Shown here: positions 1-11,000 of the stretch, one piece after another
Position numbering within the stretch: position 1 is the first letter of the stretch
How the letters are laid out: the number at the start of each line of letters is the position of its first letter
NCBI GenBank assembly: GCA_934047225.1
Contig: OW203986.1
Location: 28,771,221-28,835,220 of the forward strand
DNA length: 64,000 nucleotides
Direction of reading: 5' to 3'
Source: Ypsolopha sequella
Lineage: Eukaryota > Arthropoda > Insecta > Lepidoptera > Ypsolophidae
Notes under the pieces: generated by a model
What the model saw: only the letters and a program-made list of their open reading frames with translations
Told to the model about the DNA's origin: nothing
Database searches by the model: none
Made by a program: the position numbers and the translations under genes

Positions 1-1092
1 ACACTCTTATGTAAATTGGATCACTACGGAGTGAGGGGCAAATCTTTGGCGTTATTGAAGTCATATCTTAGTGATCGTATTCAAAAGGTAGACATTAACG
101 GGGTAAAATCAAGTGGAGCATTAGTTAAAATGGGTGTCCCGCAGGGTTCCATATTAGGGCCCTTGCTGTTTTTAATTTACATAAATGACCTTCCATATTT
201 AGTTAAAGACTTAACGAAGATAGTATTATTCGCAGACGACACGTCACTTATTTTTAAAGTTAATAGACGTAAAGATATCCTTGACGGCGCGAATACAACT
301 TTATCACTGGTGCTTGATTGGTTTACTGTAAATAATTTAGTTTTAAACGCAAAAAAGACAAAGTGTATAAAATTTACGTTACCAAATGTAATTCAAGTGG
401 ATGGTAATTTGCTTTTGCAGGGGTCCAAGCTGGAGTTAGTTAACGAAACAAAGTTTTTAGGCATTACGGTAGACTCTCGTCTTCAGTGGGGTCCCCACAT
501 AGAAGCCCTATGTGGTAGACTTAGTTCGGCCGCATACGCTGTTAGACGCATAAGACAAATTACTGATGTAGATACTGCTAGACTAGTCTATTTTAGTTAC
601 TTTCACAGCATTATGTCATACGGCATGCTGTTATGGGGTAGAGCCGCGGATACAGACGCAGTCTTTGTTTTGCAGAAGAGAGCAATTCGGGCTATTTATA
701 ATATGAAGCACCGGGATTCATTAAGACAAAAGTTCAAAGAAATTAATATATTAACGGTTCCTTGTGAATATATTTACCAAGTCCTTAGATATGTCAGAAA
801 AAATGTTGAGTCTTTCCCAAGGCTTGGTAAGCAACATTGTAAGGAGACCAGAAATAAGCATAGACTGGCTTTTCCAAAAATCAGACTCGCTAAGGTGAGT
901 ACCTCTTTTGTAGGACATGGTATAAGATTTTACAATAAACTTCCAAAGGAGGTCCTTACTTTGTCAGAGAATAAGTTTAAACTGTATATTAAGCAGGGCC
1001 TATTGAAAAAGGCATATTATAAAATAAATGAATATTTGGATGATGGTGAAGCATGGTGTTACAGTGATAATGATACTCGTAGTAAGTTATAA
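1..1092 (+). CDS. LINE reverse transcriptase ORF, C-terminal part
   Basis: The reading frame is already open at base 1 and stops at 1092, so the ORF is cut by the window edge. Visible reverse transcriptase motifs are GVPQGSILGPLLFLIYINDLP-type block 4 near residues 40-60 and the catalytic FADDTSLIF block near residue 75. They are followed by a thumb and C-terminal region rich in Lys and Tyr. The protein would copy its own RNA at a nicked chromosomal target. It matches the last ~360 residues of the 776-residue ORF at 58146-60476, with an R/K difference in the NKH-LAFP segment. The first methionine at base 16 is internal and not a true start. Confidence 0.88.
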   Translation, partial: TLLCKLDHYGVRGKSLALLKSYLSDRIQKVDINGVKSSGALVKMGVPQGSILGPLLFLIYINDLPYLVKDLTKIVLFADDTSLIFKVNRRKDILDGANTTLSLVLDWFTVNNLVLNAKKTKCIKFTLPNVIQVDGNLLLQGSKLELVNETKFLGITVDSRLQWGPHIEALCGRLSSAAYAVRRIRQITDVDTARLVYFSYFHSIMSYGMLLWGRAADTDAVFVLQKRAIRAIYNMKHRDSLRQKFKEINILTVPCEYIYQVLRYVRKNVESFPRLGKQHCKETRNKHRLAFPKIRLAKVSTSFVGHGIRFYNKLPKEVLTLSENKFKLYIKQGLLKKAYYKINEYLDDGEAWCYSDNDTRSKL

Positions 1093-1745
1093 TTTAATTA
1101 AATAGTATAATTTCTTAACTTATGATTCCTCTAAGGTGTAAACATTAATTGATTATAGACTGTAAAAGGAAAAGGACTATATGAGACAGGTAGACAAAGA
1201 TATATATGTTTTTCTTTTTTTCATTAACCTGAATTCCTACTGTCTTGTATTTTCTTATCCCTTGGTTAAAGTAGATATAAGTCATATATTGTATAGTATA
1301 AGTTTTATGTTGAAAAAAAGACATGATCTTGCTAAGTTTCTTGCCCTTCTTCTTAGCAAGACTAATCGAATGGGCGGAGGTAGGCATGTATTTATATATG
1401 TAACCTATTAGTATGTAGTATATAGGATGGGATTTGGTCGGCCGCCTGGATTCGTGCTGGGGGCTCGGTTGGTGATCACTGAACCTTGTTCCTGGTCCCT
1501 GGCCGGGTCTCCGGTATGGGTTCGGGCGGCTGATTGGATTTTACCTTGTATAATATATATTTTACCTATCATTTTAATCGTAAATATATTGCTACATAAA
1601 TTAAATAAACCTTTAATTTAGTTCATGTACATTTATTATTCTATTACATATATTTTCTTTATTAGATTAAATTTGACGTGTAAAAAGTGTATATATCTAT
1701 ACCTGCTTTGCAAAATAAACTATTTGAATTTGAATTTGAATTTGT
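1..1745 (+). mobile_element. LINE retrotransposon (Jockey/CR1-like), 3' part, copy A
   Basis: This is the 3' portion of a non-LTR retrotransposon that starts before the window. It holds the end of the reverse transcriptase ORF (to 1092), a ~630-bp 3' UTR, and a terminal microsatellite of TTTGAA units at about 1727-1745. The same sequence occurs inverted at 57498-60480 with only a few visible differences, so both copies look recent. Shorter 3' ends of the family lie near 5450, 34330, 40683 and 45598. It sits in the SMC6 intron upstream of the first exon in the window. Assignment to a particular LINE clade is not secure. Confidence 0.88.
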
Positions 1746-1878
1746 TTATATAATAATACATTTTATTTTATTTTTTATTATGTGAAAGTCGTTCAGTATG
1801 ATCATTATAGTATGTGGGTTCATGTAAAAACAGCAGTAACACGTGGTAGAATAACGTACTCGTATTATTTAATTTCAG

Positions 1879-2072
1879 TTCAGGTAATGCCGCCTCGCGT
1901 CGCGTGGAGCTAGAACGTCGCTGCGAGCGCACGGCGGGCGAGGCGGACGCGGTGCGTGCGCGTTACAACACGGCGCAGAATGACGCAGCGCAGGCGCAGC
2001 AGCACGCCGCGCGTGCGCAAACGCAGGCCGAGCAGCAAGCCACGCGCGCTGCCAGGCAGAGGGACTCGCTCA
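1879..2072 (+). CDS. SMC6: SMC6 exon a, coiled coil
   Basis: The exon encodes an Arg/Ala/Gln-rich coiled coil (VELERRCERTAGEADAVRA and onward) and ends in phase 1 at CTC A|gtgagt. There are two candidate acceptors five bases apart, at 1878 and 1883. The GC-rich codons contrast with the AT-rich flanks, as in all SMC6 exons here. Confidence 0.85.
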
Positions 2073-5000
2073 GTGAGTAGTACTGATGTGAGGAGCTGGA
2101 GCGGGATATTTTTTTATAATTCTATATGCAATCTATTCTACGTGGAACAATACTTTACTAACTTAATTCTGCAGTTTCCTTCATTTTTTTTTTTTTATTT
2201 TCTGTTCTTTACTAACTTGTCTAATATAACAATACGGAATCCTCCGGCATTCTCTGCCTCCGGGCAGGGGTTCTACTCGCATTTGGACGGTTTTTTATTT
2301 TTTTTGCCATTCAAACGCTAATTATTTATATTTCTTAATTAAATATTTTTATATACGTACTAATTTTATCATTATATTTTATTTTTATAATTATAATTTA
2401 TAAAGAACATCACCAGCCTGCGACTGCGGTGCTGAGGTGCAAAATGTGGACCACATCATCCGAGAATGCCCAACCTGAAAGTTTAATGGAAATATTTCTG
2501 ACCTGTTCATCCTTACAGAAGACGCAGCTGAATGGCTAAAGACATCCCCAATAATATAATGAACGACTTGTAAACTTTTATAAGCCATACGATTAAATAA
2601 AATAATTTTTTATAATTAAAATATTTCTTTTTATTAAACAAACAAACTTATCGTAATTTTTCAAATTATCAAAATATTTTTTAACAAGTGCTTAACTTGT
2701 TTCAGAACAACTTCGGCAACAACTGCGTGAGTTAGAGTCGCGCGGCAACGACTCGCTGGCGGTGTACGGACGTAACATGCTCGACTTGTGTCAGAAGGTG
2801 AAGGAGGCGACGGCGCGCGGCGTGTTCAGTGCGCCGCCTAGAGGACCCATCGGTATGTTATGTACAATCGTCCCTGTTGATAGTGCAATAAGAGTTAGAA
2901 TCGCATGGCTACGACTCGCTGGCGGTGTACGGACGCAACATGCTCGACTTGTGTCAGAAGGTGAAGAAGGCGACGGCGGACGGAGTTAGACGCGTAAATA
3001 AGACGCGTTTTTAAAGCCTTGTATATATTTACAGGTTCGTATTTGAAAGTGAAGGAGAAGAAATGGGGCGGCGCGCTCGAGCATATCCTCGGCGGCTCCA
3101 TACAGTCATTCTGTGTCAACTCGCCCGAGGACTCCAGGAAACTTTTCGAAATTATGGGAAGGGTATGTAAACTTGGGATTACAAACTGCCTATATACAAA
3201 TCATACTATTTATCAAATCATATCTTCTTTTTTCTTAGGTCGAGAAAATATTCCCTAAACAGAACTCTGTTAAGTCAAAGTCACAAATGAAAAGACGTAG
3301 TTGACATTTAAGACAAATTGCACGTATTACCCGAATCAAAAGACCTTGGGAATAGAAATGGTTAGTGTTCTATCCACATCACACTTACACACTATTATCT
3401 CCGTCTATATTCGGATAGGGAAAAACAGATAGCATTTAAAACAATAACAATCATATTGTCGATCGCTGAAATCCAATAGTGTGTGTAAAGTAGGGCATGA
3501 ATCTCGGAATCTCGGAATATCGCAATATCGGAATCTCGGAACGCGAGTTCCGTTTTTACAATTCCGATACTGAGTGATCCAATATCGGAAATATCGGAAT
3601 CAGATGAATTTTTCTATTTGATTTTTAAATTTAACCTATATTTTATCTTCTTGTGTAGCGCCGAGCGCGATAGCGTGCTTAACCAAATTGCTGTTGCCAG
3701 CTCGATAATTATGCGATACAAGGGATACAAGAGCTATATTAGTGTTGTATGACTTCGAACCGTCCCTACAGCACGAAATAGAATCCATAATCTGCTCAGA
3801 CTCAGAAAGCGACGATGATAATGATTCTTCAACAGAGTATGATGGCTTCGAAGTAGAACGCTCAAGAGTTCGCACAGCTGATCCAAGACTATACAAAGAG
3901 GTGATTAGCAAAGTACGTAATCTTGTAAGATCAATCAGAAAATCACCTCTTAAAGCCGATGCTCTAAGAGCTTACATCAGTAAAGAGTTTGGTGAAAATA
4001 TCCAGTTGCAGTTAGACTGTCAAACAAGATGGTCCAGCATGAATGATATGATAGGATCGTTCCTAAAAATAAAGGACTGCTTCTTCAAACTTCTTATTCA
4101 CATTATTAAGTCAGATGTATCCTTCACAGATGTCGAAATTCAAACATTAACCGATATCCATCGTAGTTTAGAAGTGGTAAAAATTACTGTACTATCTATT
4201 TGCCGACGCGATGCCACACTTTATACAGCAGATTTTGATTTTGAATGATTGAAATTTATGCTGAATAAACTTGACCAGCAAAACACATATCTGAGTTCAA
4301 GTCTCGCTGTGAACTTACGAAGGCGAATAAAAGAAAAACGACTATTGATAGCAGGAGTATTACACTACCTTCATGATTCTGAAAGCTTCTACAGCTGCAG
4401 TGCTTCAGAAGACGATACATTTCCGAAACCCACAAGTGAAGAAATATGTAATATTATTGTAAGCATGTTAAAACGCCTCAAATATAAAGAAAACAGTACT
4501 AGCACTCTCGGAGTTACAGAAAGAGAGAATGAAGAGACGATAGCTGTTTTATTATCTTCCGATGAAGAAGAAGAGGTAAAAGAGGAGTTTATCTGACTCA
4601 GGCATACACTTATCTTACGTCAGTTTTGCCTACCTGTGTTGAAAGTGAGCGTGTTTTCTCGTCGGCCGGATTTTTTGCAATAAAATACGAAGTTCTCTAT
4701 CCGACAGAATGCTTGACGCTTTGTTGTTCTTGAGAACACATTACCAAGAAAAACGAGATTTAAAAAAATAAACATATCTATCTAGTCTTTATTTCTAATA
4801 ATTGATGTTCCTAATTGTTGATTTTGCTTGCACATTTTAAATTATAAGCTTTGTTGATTCTGAGTTAGGTAGTTTAGTAAGTAATAAGTATAAAATAATA
4901 ATGAGAAATATGAGAAATAAATATTTCAAAGAATTGTTGATTTTGCTTGCACATTTTAAATTATAATAAGTTATGTTAATTCTGAGTTCGGTAGTTGAAT

Positions 5001-8000
5001 TAGTAATAAGTATGGGATAATAATGAGAAGTATGAGAAATAAATATTTCTAATATTTGTTCCTAATTGTTGATTTTTTTTGCATATTTTAAATTATATGA
5101 TAATAAGGTGTTTTGTTTAATTTAGTAATAAATATAGGATTCAATAAACGACTGATTTTTGTACCAAATTAAAGAATTCGGTTTAAATATTTTTTTATTG
5201 TACCCAATCCACCTTCATACCGAATTTGTGCAATTTATAAAGAAAATGTACAAATTCTAACGAAAATACAAAATTCCGATATTAATATCGGAATTCCGAT
5301 ATTGAGATCTAATATCGGAAATCAGTATCGGAATTGAAAACCTTCCGATATTACATGCCCTAGTGTAAAGGGTGCGGTTCGTCTATGCTAACAGTACAGG
5401 CAAAGCGGGCAGACATTTTGAATTCCGAGGTCTCTTTACTCAGGTAATACATATATTGCTACATAAATTAAATATACTGATAGATAACAAATACAAAGTA
5501 ATCTCAAGATATATTAAAATAAATAAATAAAAAAAAATAATTATTAAGACTCAACTGATGCCGGGTCCAGATCGGACCCGAAATATATCTTGAGATAACT
5601 TTATATTTTTATTATCCTATCTATCAGTATAGTTATATTAAAAAAAAATACATAAATTAACTAAACCTTTAATTTAGTTCATGTACATTTATTATTTTAT
5701 TACATATATTTTTATAAGATTAAATTTGACTCGTAAAATGTGTATTATGTATACCTACTTTACAAAATAAACTATTTGAATTTGAATACTTTTGGAGACG
5801 TTTACCTTGAACCAATGAAAAACCAATAATTTTGACCGGTAGCATTTTATCTATCGAGGAAACTTATCTTAATGTAAGTATGTAACTCCAGGGCCGCCCT
5901 CATAAATTAAGGATCGCGAAACGGGTTCTAATGCCGTCTCTGTCGCAAGCGTTGAAAATTGTATACGCTATCCTGGTGTCAGTGTTGGAACCTAACGAAA
6001 GTGTAAATTTATGATCGGCTATCAGGTGTACGGTAGCTCTCCGAAGCCGAGCGTGACGTGCAGCAAGTTCCTCCCGAAGCCGCACGACGTGCGCCGAAGC
6101 TCGGTGCGCGCGCGCGGACACCTCTCCGCTCTGGACGCGCTCCACGTCACGGACCCGGTCGTCGCCAACTATCTCATCGACAACGTTGCCATGGAGAAGA
6201 TACTTTTAGTGCCCGAACACGGTGAATGCACGAATATGATAAGCTTTGTGTTGACTTTACTGATACTCTTAAGGTGGTAAAACCAACACAATTTCATACG
6301 ATTTTATAATTGGATACATGCCCTAATTACTTCAAAACAGACTTCTCAAATATGGCTATAAAAATCAACAAAAAATCTAGTTTCCGCATATGCAATAATA
6401 TTATTCGAATATTGTTTAATTATTACGCCATTAATAAATCAAAAGTAGTTAAAATTTGCAAGATTTTTGTGTGTATTGGTGAGACTTACGCACACATAGA
6501 AGTCCATGATAGGTCGTACAAATACGTTTCATTCATAAAACTTTGTTCCGATTGTAGCACAAAATAATAACTTACAATATTGTTAAATTTATTAACGATA
6601 TAAAAAACAAATCAATGTCTCAGGTAAAATTATTTCAAATTAACTTCAATAAAAAAAAAACATTTCTTATTTTATTATTACAAAAATCGACTACCATAAT
6701 TCTTTAGAATGTATTTTTTTTATTTGTCACCGTACATTGTGTGAAGATTCGGAACGGTAGCGGCCATGTCAACATTGCATATTTATCACGTCAAGCGTTT
6801 TAAGTGCTAGCTTTTGACAGCAATTCACAACGCTAATCAGTCGCCATTGCATGAAGCGCTCGATCTGTGTTGAACACAATAATCAACAATGGCTTATCCC
6901 TCTATAATTTGTGCGCTCAACTGATTTCTTTCTGCGTAAACAAACGTGAACGAAATAGATTTTTAGAGATTCAGTGTGATAAGTACAGCAATTCGTTATA
7001 AATAGAGAAAAGAAAGTTATTTGAATGCCACCACGATGAAGCGTGCTGTTATCAAGCATGAATATTCCGGGCACAAAGTGAACAGCAAGCGTTCGAGAGC
7101 TGCCATGAAACGTTGCTATGGTGAAGAGAAAAGGTAAATATTTTATCGCTATTTTGAAAATTAATTATGTTAGTCAGAGTGTCGATAAGAGGGCACGACA
7201 TACAACATCTTACCATGTTTACTCTAAAAATATTGTATTTCCTTCCAGTCGACCTGGCGCACAAATGAGCCGAAGGGTTCTTGTGACCAACCTAATGCTG
7301 CCATAGAAGTGCATCAAGAAGGAAGTTCTTCTAATCCTACACCTAAACGCGCCATCCGAACATATAAACAAAAATTGACAGACATGCCTCGTAAAAAAAA
7401 ATGTCCTTTTACACCTACTCGTGAGGTATCACAGATTCGCAGGGACGTCAGGCATGATGAACAGACAGCTGGACCCAGCAATGAACCAGTAGATATTATT
7501 TGGACACAAGATGCAGACATGGAGAAGCACAAATTAAGCATTGAAAAAACATGTGGTGTTTCTAGTCTTGAAGGCTTACAAGGCTATCGTATAGTAGATA
7601 TTCAATATTTATTAAAATGGTCTTTGAAAATCCAAACTGAACACAAAAAACACTGCACTTGTGGCCACTTGGAGTTTGTTCGAGAAGAAGGAAATGGACT
7701 GAGTAGCACTTTCCAATTTAAATGCAACACTTGTGATCAAATTTATGTAGGAAAGACGGAGGGTGTCGAGAAAATCAACCAGTCATTTGTGTGGGGAATT
7801 CTAACCGGAGGGAGTTATTATGCCCAAAGTGACAATTTGCTTGCCGCTATGGATATACCCACGATTTCACAAAAAAAGTATGCAAAAACTGAATTACATT
7901 TGGGAAAAGTATGGGAAGAACACTAGTATAAAGAAATGCTAGAAGCTGGAAAAAAAGAAAAACAAATTGCCGTTGAAAAAGGGCACATATGCTCGGATGG

Positions 8001-11000
8001 AGTTCCATATACCTATAACAGTACATGTAGATGGAGGCTGGTCAAAGAGGTCTTATGGACACAACTTTAATGCCAATTCAGGAATAGTAAGTTTAGTTAT
8101 TTGATAAGTTTTAGTTCTGATTTCTTGAACGAGCGAGCAAAGTTTTCTGATAAAGTCTATTTGAACAATCTGGTGTTTTATATGTATGTATGTATGAATT
8201 GTTGTCTTTATCTCTTTATAGCTCTTTACCTATAGATTGTTTAATTTTCAGGCTTGCATAATTGGAAAGGAAACAAAAAAATGCTTGTTTTTGGGCATAA
8301 AAAATAAATACTGCAGCATGTGCAATATTTATTATCTCATGCAGTATATTCATCAAAGCCTTACTTTACGTTGTAACTTAATATAATATATTTTTTTACA
8401 GGTATTGTTGAGGGTGAAAACGCCATTGTGGAAGTAAAATGCTTTTCTTCCGTTGCAAGATTGTCAAAGACACTGGAAGAAGTAGCACAAACAAAAAAAA
8501 ACTTTTCACTAACATTTAGTAACAGCCGCCTGGACGTTAATAAAAAACATAATTACTATTACCAAGTATGTGCTCTAGCTGTATATATAATATAATATAA
8601 TAAATACTATGAATTTGTGAATAAATAGGTACTAAGATAAATACTTTTTTTTCAGATCCAGGGACAATTGAAAGTGGCTCAGAGAGACAAGTGCTACCTG
8701 ATTTGCTTCGTGGACGTTGGCAGCCCTATAAAAGTAATAATAATTCAAAAAGATGATGAGTTCATTAAAAACATGATTCCAAAACTGAGTGACTTTTATA
8801 GAAGATGCGTTTTGCCAGAAATAATTTTAAGCAGAGTACCTGCTAATCAAAAATGCTTGGAGCCTAAATAGACATTAGTGTAACAAAATTTAACTTATTT
8901 GACAGGACTTAACTTAATTTTAGCATTTGTCTTTTTCTTTCTGTATCGTAAAGACATATAAAAATATAAAATAAAACAATTAAATATTCACTTTGGGTTT
9001 TTACTTACCAATTATTCCTTTCATATATTTTTTTTTTAAGTTTGTTTGTTCTATTTTTACATTAACATAATTCGATAATTGGAAAATGTGAAAAGCTTTT
9101 GAATACCATTGTTAATCATATTTCTTGATAAAGATGAAAATTTCCCAAGTATTGGAAAAACAACTTATGTCAAGGTGTAATTATTGATTTTTTGTAAATA
9201 TTGAAGAACAAGTTGTATATTTACTCATTAAATTTGATATAAAAATGAAAACTGTAAGCTAACATGTATTATGGAAAATGTTTTTTGCCTCTGTTGTAAA
9301 TTTGCAAAACTTGACATGTGTTGTTTTTCCTCGAGACCCTTCAATTAGTGTAACCCATTCTGTTATCGATTTTCGATAATAATTGGCAAACAATAGACAT
9401 AAAGCCCAATCACGCCTTGTGAAGTTAGAGTTAGACGGACTAGTGTTAGTTAAAAAAAATTTGAATGTTTTTTTTTTTGAAACCTTTCGTTATCAAAGGG
9501 AAGTGCTTCATGAGCTGATGGTAAACATATTCTACATTTCATTTCAGCCATTCGTTTAAAAAAAAAATCAAACACGAAAATTCCTCAGCCGTTTCCTGAA
9601 TGAAGGACTTAGTATTGTTTGGAGAACGTTTTTTTTTTTTTGGAAACGAGTGCTTGAAATAAAGTGGTGCTGTACCAAGTACATTTTTACAATCAGCTTA
9701 TGAATCCCTTTCTTTTGAAACGACACGAAAGTTTGCAGTAAAATAAATAAAAGTGTCCATACAAAAAATTATGTCATTATTGAAAACTTATCAAAGACAC
9801 ATTAGCAGAGGTTTAATTCAGAGAACAAAAAATAGTGTCGATCAGAAAAGCGGCTCGGTCTTCGGCGGACTTTGGCCTCGCCAAAGACACTTTCCATGGT
9901 GATCGAATTAGATATGATGAGTATCAAAAATACTCCAAACCAGAGTCAGCTGTTTACGTACTAAAAAATTACAGATTTGATACGACTGGGACGTAATATA
10001 TTCGTCGGTGAAACGCGGGTGTATCGAGTGTGGACTGTGACTTGCATTTCACAGTTCGCACACGGAACACCTCTGACACCCCTTCGGGGATTCATGTCGT
10101 GACGATATATTAATATTATTATTGATACGACTATACAAAAAATTAAGGCAGGCGAAGCCGCGGGCAAAAGCTAGTTCAATATAATCCCGCTGTGAAGAAT
10201 ATGTGATAAATAAATCATCTTGTTTTTTTTTATCTAAATATTGATAAATGTTTGTTTCATACCAATGCTGACAACAATTGTATAATAATCTAATATTTTG
10301 TCTTGTTTTGCCACCACCTGGTGGTAAAGCCGTAAACAGAAATGAGCTCAGGATGTTAGATGGCGCCACGCTCTAAGAAACTAGAACAAATTAATGATTA
10401 TACCTGTTATTGTTGCTTTTGGGTATTAATTGAGTTGATATGCGGATAAAGCAATTTATTCCACGACGCTTTGGAGTGATAATAAATGTGAAATCCCTTT
10501 GCTTTTACTACACTTCCAAATGTTTCATAAATTCATTAGTTGTCAAACTAATACGCACACTAGTAAAGGCAGTTCTGCCAATGTGTGAGTTTATTCATTC
10601 AAAAAAATCAAATCGATACAAAACGTAAAACGTTGCCGCTCCGTATTTTACCGCGGAAGCAGAGCGGCAACGTATTGACTTTGCAAAACAAGACAAAATA
10701 TTAGATTATTATACAATTGTTGTCAGCATTGGTATGAAACAAACATTTATCAATATTTAGATAAAAAAAAACAAGATGATTTATTTATCACATATTCTTC
10801 ACAGCGGGATTATATTGAACTAGCTTTTGCCCGCGGCTTCGCCTGCCTTAATTTTTTGTATAGTCGTATCAATAATAATATTAATATATCGTCACGACAT
10901 GAATCCCCGAAGGGGTGTCAGAGGTGTTCCGTGTGCGAACTGTGAAATGCAAGTCACAGTCCACACTCGATACACCCGCGTTTCACCGACGAATATATTA

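Larger units (their letters stand above)
3491..5362 (+). mobile_element. hAT DNA transposon with 8-bp target duplication
   Basis: The ends are inverted TAGGGCATG... at 3491 and ...CATGCCCTA ending 5362, flanked by the direct repeat GTGTAAAG at 3483-3490 and 5363-5370. An 8-bp duplication is the hAT hallmark. Both subterminal zones are packed with the iterated motif ATATCGGAAT or TCTCGGAAT, probable transposase-binding repeats. The internal transposase gene is broken. It lies in the SMC6 hinge intron. Confidence 0.9.
3324..5450 (+). mobile_element. old DNA-transposon remnant, split by a hAT insertion
   Basis: The two outer ends are inverted and similar: GTATTACCCGAATCAAAAG at 3324 and the complement of ...GGTAATAC ending 5450. 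Both run on into (A)GACCT-GGAAT. A related element is at 46243-46500. The hAT at 3491-5362 was inserted into it, because its 8-bp target duplication lies inside. No coding sequence of its own remains. Confidence 0.55.
6273..10311 (+). repeat. left arm of the palindrome
   Basis: This is the reverse complement of 10683-14609. The left arm holds ~106 bp (about 7519-7624) that the right arm lacks, plus a few more indels near 6890-6930. Order in the arm: AT-rich terminal zone (6273-7035), broken transposase/nuclease gene (7036-8871), AT-rich noncoding (8872-9774), Helitron remnant (about 9775-10174), inner end. Confidence 0.94.

Noticed and set aside
1427..1621. 64-codon frame repeated at 57617-57811
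   Set aside because: It lies in the 3' UTR of the LINE family, so its repetition reflects the element and not a gene.
10440..10628. 62-codon frame in the palindrome spacer as a possible cargo gene
   Set aside because: No motif, no copy elsewhere in the window, length expected by chance in AT-rich DNA.
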